This document shows, piece by piece, positions 22,864-33,058 of a DNA stretch of 64,000 bases; the stretch's first letter is position 1, and the number at the start of each line of letters is the position of its first letter. This DNA comes from Hyphodiscus hymeniophilus (taxonomy: Eukaryota > Ascomycota > Leotiomycetes > Helotiales > Hyphodiscaceae): contig VNKQ01000003.1 in the NCBI GenBank assembly GCA_016508695.1, positions 1 to 64,000 on the forward strand. The letters are read 5' to 3'. The position numbers and the translations under genes were made by a program. The notes below the pieces were generated by a model that worked only from the letters and a program-made list of their open reading frames with translations, ran no database searches and had not been told where the DNA came from.

Positions 22864-23773
22864 TTTGGCGTTGTTGAAATGGCTTCGTTGAATGCTTGTC
22901 CTGATGATTGTGGTGAGTTGTTGAAGTTGGTGGAGCAAGAAAGTAAGATGTAGAACTCTGACTCCTTATATATAGAAATACACTGCTAGCTTCATCTTCA
23001 AATTCCAAGTATTAACAAGTCGAAAAGCGGTTGCTCCACCGAGATTTTTGATTCTTTGCTACTTGGTACTGGCAGTTGAGATTGTTGGCACTGGCCAGTC
23101 GTCATACCAATTGCCTATTCGAGCTATTCTCCGCTTTTCAACTCCTGCAGCTGGCTATTAAATCCGGTGAGGATTTTTCTATTTCAGGCATGTAGAAACT
23201 TTTATAATCTTCGCTTTCCTACTCTCGCAGCTATGAACTAGAATAAGCGAGCATTCTCCTATTTAAGCAACTGCTGATTCTATTCGCTTCATACTCTTGT
23301 AGCTGACGGCACTGACAGTAATAATGAGTGAGCGCTGTCCTATTTTTTGGGAAATAAGGAGCCGACAAGATTCTCTGCTTTCTATCCTACAGGCGGCTAT
23401 TACCGTCCGTGAAGATTCTCCTCTTCCGGTCGATTGAGAAAGCCTTGTTTTGAATCTTAACCATCTTCTCCAACACACTGCAGATCGAAAGAGGGGCATT
23501 GACCTTTTCTAGTTAGTTGGAAGGCCTGGCGTAGTTCTCAATTCTCTTCACCTGCCTTCCAAGGCCAAGTACATACTCCATTTCTCTCTTTTGGTCTTCG
23601 TTACGCATACAACTGGGATAAGGCTTTTTCATAGAGCAGGTAAAATCTGGCGTTCAACAATATAAAGATGATGAGATCCTTAGAGGATACACATTTCCGA
23701 TTTCCCATCTTTCCAACTGCTTCTGATATCAACACTTAATTGGCCTCCGATCTTATTGCATTCACTGCACAGC
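22864..23773. promoter_or_regulatory. Divergent region between two paralogous secreted-protein genes, with degenerate repeats
   Basis: About 910 bp between head-to-head paralogues. Two diverged direct copies of about 65 bp are visible at about 23130-23195 and 23364-23430 (shared core ATTCTCxGCTTT ... GGCTATTA ... TCCGTGAxGATT), with weaker similarity between. They may be duplicated promoter parts or remains of a tandem duplication. Confidence 0.45.
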
Positions 23774-24268
23774 ATGAAGCTTCTCTACGTAAGCATATTC
23801 CATTTATTGCTAAGTACTTCGGTATCGTCTTTAGTACTAATCATTGATCAAATTTAGAGTTTTACATTTGTATACCTGGCTTCTATCTATCGACCTGTAA
23901 ACGGTCTAGGTATTGGAGTATATGTCGAAACGTATTCCGACAAGGCATGCAGTAATGAGATCAACACATACACAGCGTCTTCAGAATGCACAGACGTTGC
24001 TGGACTCTTCTCCGGCATTAGAGCAGGCGCCAACACGCTATTTGGTTCGAGTGTGTGCGAGCTCTATGTGTACGCCGACACAGCGTGCAAAACCTACATG
24101 ACGACAATTGGGCCTATAACAAGCTCTTCTCCAAAATTGGGCAACTGTATCAATCCTGCATTTTCAAGTACTGGAAAGGTTGCCAAAGCTGGCTCGTTCA
24201 ATATCAATTGTACAGACGTAAATATTAAAGACCTTACTCTCCCTACTTCCCAGTCTAAACTATGCTGA
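23774..24268 (+). CDS. Small secreted cysteine-rich protein B (paralogue of A)
   Basis: A 141-aa predicted secreted protein. Exons: 23774-23788 (five codons) and 23858-24268, with a 69-bp intron in almost the same place and phase as in protein A. The signal peptide is MKLLYSFTFVYLASIYRPVNG. The mature protein has seven cysteines and shares with A the patterns YSDKAC, C-x-LYVYADTAC, IGPITSS and C-INPA-FSSTGK-x3-AGS. An added 18-residue tail ends in a further cysteine. Divergent orientation and a matching first intron show descent from one ancestor. Function unknown; candidate effector. Confidence 0.75.
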
Positions 24269-25606
24269 TCGTTACTCAATAGTAATCGGTTTCGACAAGT
24301 TGCACAGATCATGACCAGGACGTGGCTCTTCAGACGTGGTCTCCGTTCAATCGAGTGCGTGTCAGAAATATAGTGCGCGGCCTTTCTGGTTTCATCAAGG
24401 GCATCTGGTTCAAACCGGACCTCAACGCGGCGGCTGTCTAGGTCATTGGGCGACTTTTACCTTGGGGGAAGAAAGTTATCATTTGCAAACATTTTTCCAA
24501 GCAGGAAGACGGGCGAACTAAGACTCAGTGGAGGGTTAAAGACGATTCTCATGATTGGGAATATGTTTATACTGTCCAATCTACTACACAATCATTTGAG
24601 TTCGCATTAATTATAGGCAGAGTTTTCGGATGCGTTGATCTAAGGAATGATTTCGTATTCTCATGCATAGATTCTTTGAGTAGATGCTTTTTTTCCTGTC
24701 ACTCGTTCTATGTTTATGTGTTTCATAACAGAGGGCCTTGTAATCTCGTACTGGTATATCATTATCCGTACGTTGTCTGTATACACGTTTTCAATGGAGC
24801 CACTTGTCAGGGAAATCAACCAAATTTGTTTACTAATTAGTCGTCGACCAAGTGAAAGGTTTATATTCGAACTTGAGTCTTTCATACTATACTACAATCA
24901 GGTGCTCGATTGGAGCTATGAACGATGTCTCGGCATGATAAATGTTGACAGGAACCTAGAATAAAGTCTGGGTTTAATTTATTAGCACCTTACATGCCTA
25001 CATTCCTCTGAACCTACCCATAATAATTTTCATAACGAACGGGAGTTAGCACAGTCATCGCCCTACGAAGGAAACTCCCCAGCTTAGGAAGGTAACTGTT
25101 CATGTATCCCACTCGAGCATAACGACCTTCTTTATCCATTGCTAGTAGTTGGAACTAGCGCAGTCGCCTCGGTACTATTAAGTAGTGAGAATCTCTACTT
25201 TGGTACTATGCCTACTACGAACCTCACTCATACATACTGACCTTGCCTCTACTTATAACAATAGCCATATTATGGCGAAGGGATTACATGCAGACAAGAT
25301 GAATTGGTCACATAAAATTCCTTGATATTAGGAATACCTTTCTTGACAGGAGTCTTACGCTTATTGTGAAAACAAAGACTAATACTGGAATACACGATCA
25401 CTGAAGTATGTAAGAACTGTGAGGGAACGAGCAGGTGCTTCTATACTTGGTATATGGTCTCACTTTGTAAATGTTCTTTGAATAGCTCAACTCAGAGCGT
25501 TCTTTATGAGTCTCTTTCTCTATGTAGACAATCACTTTACCCAAGTCGCATTCGACCCCGCTCGAGCTAAGCTGTTGTTGAACTACAGGATATCTGATAC
25601 CTATAT
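24269..25606. other. Gene-poor A+T-rich region
   Basis: About 1.3 kb, only short unrelated frames. Parts around 25000-25260 are rich in CTA/TAG and may be old degraded repeats. Confidence 0.45.
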
Positions 25607-28271
25607 CTATTTCTTGTTAGCTGTGAACAGCTTGAGCCCTAGGCACAAAGTCGGAAGGGTAATTACCGTTTTGCAAGAGAAACACTGGGCGTCATAATAA
25701 TAGAAGTACCCAGAGGCGGTGCTAGATATCAAAGCTTTTGGTCCGTAATGCAAATTGCATGCCTTTCCTTGTTGGAAGAAAACGTTTGTGCAAGAGGCCA
25801 CCGCCAAACACTGGGCTCCACAGGCACCAATACTGGCAACATATGGAGAGCCAGCGGTGTATGTGTCCCCAGCAATTGCTCCTGAGCCAGATACAGCAGC
25901 CCCAAATCCAGTCGCGCCACATGTTGTTCCAGAAGCTGTTGGTGCTGCCAATCCTGATACCGTAGAGCAGGCAGGTGCCGCTGTTGTTGTAGCCACTCCG
26001 GTGTTAGGACACACGAAGCAACTGGCGTCGTAAAAGTTGTAGTAGCCAGAGGCAGTGCTTGGAATCAAGGCAGATGCTCCATATTTAAGGTTGCAGTTTG
26101 TTCCTTGTTTGAAGTAGAGACTAGTACAACCGGAGGTAGAAGCGCATATAGCTCCACATGCGGCAATACTGGCGACATATGGTCCTGACGTATACGAAAC
26201 GAGAGCTCCCGCGCCCGCTGGCGGAGTTCCACCAAATCCAGTAGCACCACATGTTGCTGAAGTCGGGGTTGGTTGTATAACTCCTGAAACTGTGGAACAG
26301 GCAGGTGCCGTGGTCGTAGTTGGCGCCACAGTTGACGAGGTAACTGTGACTTTGGAGCAGGAAAAGCACTGCGCATCGTAGAAGGTGAAATATCCAGAGG
26401 CCGTGCTAGGAATCAAGGCGGATGCTCCGTATTTAAGGTTGCAATTTGTTCCTTGTTTGAAGTAGAGACTAGTACAACCGGAGGTAGAAGCGCATATAGC
26501 TCCACATGCGGCAATACTAGCGACATATGGTCCTGACGTATACGAAACGAGAGCTCCCGCGCCCGCTGGTGGAGTTCCGCCAAACCCAGTAGCGCCACAT
26601 GTCGCTCCAGATGGAGCAGGTGTGGCTACTCCGCCCACTAAGGAGCAAGGCGAAGATGTGGGTGTGGGAGTTGTGGTTGTTGTCGAGGTTGTACTTGAAG
26701 TCGTGGTTGTGCTTGTAGTCGTTGATGTGGAAGTCTTGCTTGAAGTTGTCGACGTTGAGATGGTTGTCGACGTGGTTGTAGAAATGGAACAATACTGCTG
26801 TTGGTTAAAGCACCTCTGGTCATAGAAGTAGAACGCCGCTGCGTCGCCAGGAGATTGACTGAGACCAATAGGTCCAGTGTACAGATTGCAAGCTGCTCCG
26901 ACTTTGAAGAAGACGTTTGTGCATCCGGCTGTGACTTGACACTGGGCCCCGCAGGCCTGTGCGGAAGCAACTTGTTTGCCAGTAGTGTATGCAACAATCT
27001 GCACTCTTCCAGTTACTGAAACTCCATAACCAGTGACACCGCACAAGGGAGTGGTGATCGCTTGAGGGAATTTTGACATGGAATTCTTGGCGAAGGTGGT
27101 ATAGTTAACCGTGCTAGTGACTGCCTGAGTATTGGAGTAGTTGACATCCCATAATGTGAGACCACCGACTCTGGTGTCATTGTCGTAGGTGTTCAGCAGA
27201 TTTGTGAGTTCCTTGGGCCAAAGGAAATAGCCATCTCCTGCTGCAGCAGGTGCACCCGGAAGGCCAACGTACACCTTAGCGGCCTTGCTCTGACCTGTCG
27301 AGAGGTATTTCAACCATGACTCAAAGTTGAATCCAGCAGCGACGGCGCTACCAGGTGTAGTGTTGTTCAAGGCACTGTTAGCTGTCACCCATTGACGGCC
27401 ACTACAGGAAGGATTGTTATAGTACTGAATCCAAAGAGCATCAAAAGCAGCGCCTTGAATCATACTGTTCATGTTCGAATCTGGTAGAATGCACTGAGGA
27501 GCTCCAGTGATCAAGTATTTCTTACAGGGCGTGGTAGCAAAAAGGGCACGAAGCTGTTGAATCATAGCGATATACCCAGCACCGCCATCTATGCACGTCA
27601 GCCTGAGTTGTGGTGAGCTGAGGGATCATATCTCACCCGTTGGCGCTACTTCAATGTCGAAATCAAATCCATCGATGTCAATCGCATATTGCGGATCACC
27701 GTGGATCATATTATAGCCGCCATCGAGTGGACGGATTCCTCCAGCGTCAACATACGTCTGGTTATAGGGTCCATATTGCTGCCATAACTGTGTCGCAAAG
27801 GCAACTCCGGCAGCAGCGGTAGTGAGCTGATACGTAGGGCCACCGCCTCCGCCGAGTGAAAGGAGGATCTTTTTGTTAGTGTTTTGTTGGCAATACAAAA
27901 TGTCTCCCATGAGACTCGGGCAATGTTGATTGAGACGATTTGAGCTCCCAGCATAGAAAGTATCATCCCAGCATTGATTTCCAAAGTTCGTCGAAGCAAC
28001 ACCACCGTCGTTTTGCTGGGGGAAGTAGTTGACCATGCCGATCGGAATGACATCAATCGCTTCTTGATCGCAATAATACTTGAGGTTCTGCTGATTGGCA
28101 GTCGAGCCCTGTTTCACAATGATCAGCCCCATTCTTATCCCAAAATGAGATCGTCTCATCGCATACATAGTATGCGACCAAGTTCGCCTGAGAATTCGCA
28201 TCGTAGGTGGCGGCAGTGGTCGACATCAGAGAAAAGGCCATCGCAGCCGCAACAACGGATTTAGAGAACAT
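25607..28271 (-). CDS. Secreted GH18 class III chitinase with four apple-like repeats
   Basis: Chitin-cleaving enzyme of glycoside hydrolase family 18, 852 aa. Minus-strand exons: 28271-28167, 28108-27637, 27588-25607. A signal peptide (MFSKSVVAAAMAFSLMSTTA) precedes NLVAYY. The catalytic motif D-G-F-D-F-D-I-E ends at Glu188; LLSLGGGGGP is the preceding SxGG strand. The catalytic domain ends near residue 360. Then come one cysteine-rich repeat (about 372-452), a Ser/Thr linker (about 456-502) likely O-glycosylated, and three more repeats (about 506-592, 612-709, 727-826). Each repeat has ACGAxC-x4-GCT, FKxGxxCNL and YxFYDxxCF, like PAN/apple modules, probably for carbohydrate or protein binding in the wall. 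Repeats 2 and 3 are nearly identical in DNA. The first junction leaves the chain about two residues shorter than usual after AYY, so it could be slightly off. Confidence 0.85.
26040..26610 (-). repeat. Two near-identical ~220-bp copies inside the chitinase gene
   Basis: About 26040-26262 and 26390-26612 differ at only a handful of positions, many of them third codon positions. They encode apple-like repeats 3 and 2. The remaining repeats are far more divergent, so this pair reflects a recent internal duplication or gene conversion. Confidence 0.8.
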
Positions 28272-29369
28272 GATGAATAAAAAGCGTAAAAATAGCAAGT
28301 AAAAGACCGTGGATAGGCCAAAGCCAGTAAAGAATGTGTTGTGACTAGTTCGTCAAGGAAAGGACGCAAACAAAAGTCTGCAAAGCGCACAAGGTCGACG
28401 CTGGAATCGGAGCGACAGTGAGGTCGATAACGAAATAAAGATGAATGAATGTTTAGAAAAGAGGTGCGGATCAGCCATAACTAATGGCTTGGGCCTAGAG
28501 AGCCCAAAATGACACACCATATTCCGTAACGAAGCGCCAATGCGCCCTGAATCCCTGGTTCCTTGGACGTCCCGGGGCTTCTGTCGAATGAAGGATGCTC
28601 TAGCCTTTTAGCGGAAGATTGGTGGGAATTGAGGCTCTCCAGAGGTTTCGCTTCAAGGAACCAAGGAATTATGGGCCAAATTAGGTGTTCTGGAAGACAG
28701 GGCTTTAATCTGAAGCCAATCTGGGACATTTGGGACCTGCAGTCTCCCCATATTTCTCTTTTGCCTCAGCCATTCACGGAAGTTATGCGACCGTCTACAG
28801 GCTTAAGCCCCTGATAATGGACGTTAGTTCCTGAAAAGTTTAAACATCCTTGCTAATCTTGTGAGGGGAGGAGGGTCTACCCCTTATTATTTGATTCCCT
28901 CCTCCTCTCCTCTAGCCCGCTCTGGGTCCCAAGATGTTAGTGTAGAACGAGAATAGAAGGCTGTGGACTATGTTTCCCTGCAGATTAGGTCCTGAATAAC
29001 ATAGAATCTGATCGATGAAGAATCCCCAGCGTTACAGCTTCTCCCCTTTTGTGTCTGACCGGCTGGATTATGCCCCGCGGCTTATTCTTTCGGCTGCGTT
29101 AGTTCGTCCGAAGTTTAAACATCCTTGACAACTTTGTAGGGCAGTACTCGAGATGCACGGATGTAGGTACCCCTGGGAGGCTATGCTCGGTAAGGTAGGT
29201 GGAATAAAAGGGGGATCCGCTCTGATAGGCTGACACGTCATACACCAAAACACACAGAATCATTGTCATCCAAACTTGATTAATTACCTAAATACTGAAT
29301 TACCATATGACCAATTAGAATTGGAATTAAAATAAGAGCAGGAGCAAAGTTCTTTCAGATTCCGAGATT
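28272..29369. other. Intergenic region with a short dispersed repeat, no gene
   Basis: Frames are short and conflicting. A ~45-bp imperfect direct repeat with the shared core AAGTTTAAACATCCTTG lies at about 28822-28866 and 29099-29141. Probably repeat-derived sequence. Confidence 0.4.
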
Positions 29370-29970
29370 TTACAACTCAGGTTCAATATCCAGAAAGTTG
29401 TGATACCGTAATTGACACGCATACTCGTTTTCGCCTGTACCTGTGGGTGAGTACAACAAGATCAACATCGACCAAACAATAGTAATGCCGCCTGCAAACA
29501 GATACATACAGCGCCACGGCGACCAGACGCCGTGGATATAACCTAGGCCATAGTTTATTAATGGATTGATCATTGCAGCCCAGGATGTGAAGGAGTACCA
29601 GATACTGTAAACTGTATCGTCAATATGGAAAAGAGTCTTAGCGGAGTCCATGCAGTACTTACCCTAAGCGGAGAGCCTGCTCGTACTGGTCATACCAGCA
29701 TGCAACAATCATCATGAAGCTAGGGGGAACACCGGCCTCGAGGAACCTAGGCAGAAATCGGATAGCGTACAGACTCTGATAGGTATCGCAAGCCGCCATT
29801 AACATCTGGCAGGTGCCCCAGTTCAGGATCAGCAGTGCTGCAATATGCTCGGCGGGATACCTCTGTGCTGCCACGATGGCTGCATAGGGGCCTGCTATAA
29901 AGCTCAGGTGATAGATCTTGGCGGCAAACGCGTAGCGGTCGCTAATCTCCAACTTGAGGTCTCCACGCAA
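29370..29970 (-). pseudogene. Truncated MFS transporter (allantoate permease-like)
   Basis: Minus-strand exons 29970-29663 and 29604-29370, joined by a 58-bp GT-AG intron, give about 180 residues covering roughly helices 2-6: FIAGPYAAIVAAQRYP, then RFLEAGVPPSFMMIVACWYDQYEQALRLG|IWYSF, a pattern of the anion:cation symporter/allantoate permease group. There is no in-frame ATG, the first helix is absent and the chain stops after GTGENEYACQ, where about 250 residues of a normal permease should follow. A short plausible N-terminus (MSKELEKSECTEKV, near 30060) is in another frame. Decayed gene; not expected to transport. Confidence 0.65.
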
Positions 29971-30209
29971 GCCAAAGAGAACTTGTCAAGATGGGACTGA
30001 ATTGGAGTGGTAAAATAAACCTTTTCCGTACACTCTGACTTTTCAAGCTCTTTAGACATTCCTCGAAAATTTTGGTTTGTGTACAGCCGAGATGATGGCT
30101 TATAGATAGTCAAGCCGTGAATGATTCGACTTCTCGCTTTCGTCGAGGCCAAGTTCCTCACTTCGCTTGATAATCTTGGAAATGAGTCGCTGGTAGTACG
30201 CTGCTCCTG

Positions 30210-30572
30210 CTATTTCACAAATCCGAATACACTATCATGGATAATTCGACCGACTGAAATAGAGGGGTCCTCGGTAATAATTATCTCGCGGCCCAACAGC
30301 TGCTGTCGATGCAAAGGTCTCCCACAATTGGGAAGCCCGGCTAGCCAGAGATAAGACTTGATTTCGTCGAGGCGCGCCGTCTGTAGCTCTATTATATAAT
30401 ATGAATCCGGGTCGTCTTTGGTTCTCGCGAGGGTATTTCCATGTCGGACAGCAGCAGGGAAAGTATAGTGAATCGAAGTCGCAGCTGAGGCGTCGGATGA
30501 AGGATCGTTGAGGCGAAGCGGAGTTGACGGTGGGAGGTGAACAACGGGTCGTGAGAAAGGAGGTTTCAGCAT
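30210..30572 (-). pseudogene. Fragment resembling fungal DUF6601-type subtelomeric protein
   Basis: An open frame of 120 codons with ATG. Its middle (LDEIKSYLWLAGLPNCGRPLHRQ, then LLGREIIITED) resembles the N-terminal core of a large ascomycete family of unknown function in which LWLAGRP-x-PPRPLH and LLGREIxITEQ recur. The rest of that family (membrane segments and C-terminus) is missing: the frame ends soon after GRIIHDS. I read it as a truncated copy; the family assignment is from memory and tentative. Confidence 0.45.
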
Positions 30573-31677
30573 TTTGAAGAATCAGAACACATTATGCAGG
30601 TATCGTCAGATATTTCCGGCCCATGAGTCTCATCTGAAAGAGTTGCAGAACGATTGCGAGGGCGATAAAGTACTTACCTATGTGGGAGGCAGAGTACGCG
30701 ATATGGGAATGTTCTCAGCCTCACCAGTACTGTAACTTGCCGATCTCAAACACCGAGCGAGGCTTAGATGCGCATCGTGAGTAGGTACCATAAGAGAAGG
30801 GCGTACTTCATCCGCATTCTGGTGGTGCTTTCAGGTCTGATGCACGCGAGGCATTTGATGTCGATGAGGAGGCTATGCATCATGGCGCGACCGTATTGTG
30901 ATTTACTGCCACGGGGCTTGAGGCTGAACGTGAATATCCAGAAGCCTCTCCTGCTCTTGCTGGTGACCCATGATTTGTTTGTCTATGCAGACATGCCTGC
31001 TTCGGCTGCTTCAACAAGCTTCGTCGTGGTCCGAATCATATGGTGCTGGGTCGGCAAGGCTGAGGGAAACTGTCACCTCGCTGACGGGCGATCATCAACC
31101 CAACACCTCTTACCGTCGACGATAGGAACCAGGAAACCTCTAAAGACTCATAACTTTTCGCATTGTAACAGGAATCCAGTTTGTGAAAAATGCGAGAAGC
31201 AAATAGCACACAAGGATAAACCTCGGCACAGTTGATTGCAGTTGTCATTGGCTTTCGAGATTTGTATTTCATATCTGTGCGATCTGGATTGAGTGGCTGA
31301 CAAATCAGGGGTGGTGGGGTCCAGGCCTTTGACGTTTGGAATCGATCCTGGCCGGACGAAAACTAAGACCCAACTGCAATTTGAAATCAACAACCACTAC
31401 ACCTTTCTCTCCTCGCACGACATATAGTACCAAAGATTACTCACTCTCCTGGTCTTCCTCAACTACATAAAGGAAGTCCAATTCCTCTGCGGCGGAATAA
31501 GCTCCCCCACCACGAAACGATTGTACGCGAAAAAGAACGGTCAAAACGTTTTCCTCAGCCTTCAAGAGAACTTTGCGCTCGGGTGGATTATCTATTGCAG
31601 CTGCTGCGTGTATACAACAGAAACCCGTCCAGCAGAAGAACAGTGCGAGCCTCCTGGTTAGGAGTGCCGAGAGAAGG
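30573..31677. other. Intergenic region, no supported gene
   Basis: A 155-codon plus-strand frame at 30768-31235 exists but has a poor amino-acid pattern (basic, cysteine and histidine scattered, no domain) and is probably chance. The 3' part contains the thioredoxin reductase promoter. Confidence 0.45.
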
Positions 31678-32927
31678 ATGCATAGCAAGGTTGTGAGTGA
31701 GTACACGGGGGCGCGAAGCCAAATGTTGCACAAGGAACACATACTGACGATTTGTAGTTATTGGCTCTGGCCCAGCTGCGCATACGGCAGCGGTCTATCT
31801 ATCGCGAGCCGAGCTGAAACGTAAGTTCTGTTTCCAAGCTCGATTCTAGCCCGTGCTAACATTTACTCAGCCGTGCTCTACGAAGGATTCCTTGCAAATG
31901 GCATCGCAGCAGGTGGACAATTGACAACGACAACGGATGTTGAGAACTACCCCGGCTTCCCAGATGGAATCGGGGGCGCTGAACTTATGGTACGTCCTAT
32001 TCCTCTTATCACTTTTAGTTGCTGACACGCACACCAGGACGCAATGCGCAAGCAATCGGAACGATTCGGCACGCAGATCATCACCGAAACAGTCGCAAAA
32101 GTCGATCTGACAAAGAAACCCTTCAAATATTGGCCTGAGTACGAAGAAGATAAAGACCCCCACACCGCAGACACAATCATCATCGCAACAGGTGCCTCGG
32201 CGCGCAGACTGGGTCTCCCAGGCGAGGACAAATACTGGCAGAATGGTATCTCGGCGTGTGCAGTCTGCGATGGGGCCGTGCCAATCTTCAGAAACAAGCC
32301 ATTGGTTGTGATCGGGGGAGGCGATTCGGCGGCCGAAGAAGCTATGTTCCTTACGAAATACGGTTCGCACGTAACAGTCCTGGTTAGGAAAGATGTCCTG
32401 AGAGCAAGTAAGACGATGGCGAACCGATTGTTAGCGAACAAGAAGGTGACCGTGCGGTTCAACACTGTAGGCGCAGAAGTCAAAGGCGATGAGAAGGGAT
32501 CGATGAGCCATATGGTGATCAAGAATGTCCAAACTGGAGAGCTGGAGACTCTCGAGGCAAATGGATTGTTCTATGCTGTTGGACACGACCCCGCAACCGC
32601 GCTCTTCAAGGGCCAGATTACAACCGACGAGGAAGGATATATTGTCACGAAGCCTGGCACGAGTTATACAAACATCGATGGTGTCTTTGCCGCTGGTGAT
32701 GTGCAGGATAAGAGGTATAGACAGGCTATTACCAGTGCTGGTATGTACTCACCTGTTGAACAGTTGGCCTTTACTAATGTTTCACAGGTTCTGGATGCAT
32801 TGCGGCGCTTGAGGCTGAGAAATATCTTGCAGAGATGGAGGATGGGGAAGATATCGAACAAGAGAAAACCGCCGAGAAGAGCAATAACGTTGTAGTTCCC
32901 GAATATCGAGGCAACCCCTTGCTATAG
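31678..32927 (+). CDS. trxB: Thioredoxin reductase (NADPH), low-molecular-weight type
   Basis: Flavoenzyme that passes electrons from NADPH to thioredoxin, 347 aa, cytosolic. Exons: 31678-31696, 31758-31820, 31871-31989, 32038-32740, 32788-32927, GT-AG introns 47-61 bp. The start MHSKVVIIGSGPAAHTA gives the FAD motif G-x-G-x2-A. The redox-active pair is C141-A-V-C144, followed by the NADPH motif GGGDSAAEEA and the HRR-like loop VRKD; the FAD end motif FAAGDVQDKRYRQAIT is complete. The last exon adds an acidic tail (MEDGEDIEQEK) and a conserved EYRGNPLL end. Complete and expected to be active. It marks the first clear housekeeping gene from the telomere. Confidence 0.95.
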
Positions 32928-33058
32928 ATTTGTCTGAAGTGTCTAGATTAGAATTTTCGATAAGACAGAAAGTCTCGGACGCAATAGAAATGGAACGAGC
33001 TGGTCCAATGAAAGTAACTAGTTCAATCACCGGCCAACGTGCTCTGCTTAGGAGACTT

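Noticed and set aside
24336..24521. Short plus-strand frame after secreted protein B
   Set aside because: Different frame from the gene, no motif; 3' untranslated sequence is more likely.
30768..31235. 155-codon plus-strand frame
   Set aside because: No leader or domain, composition untypical, and no supporting splice or neighbour context.
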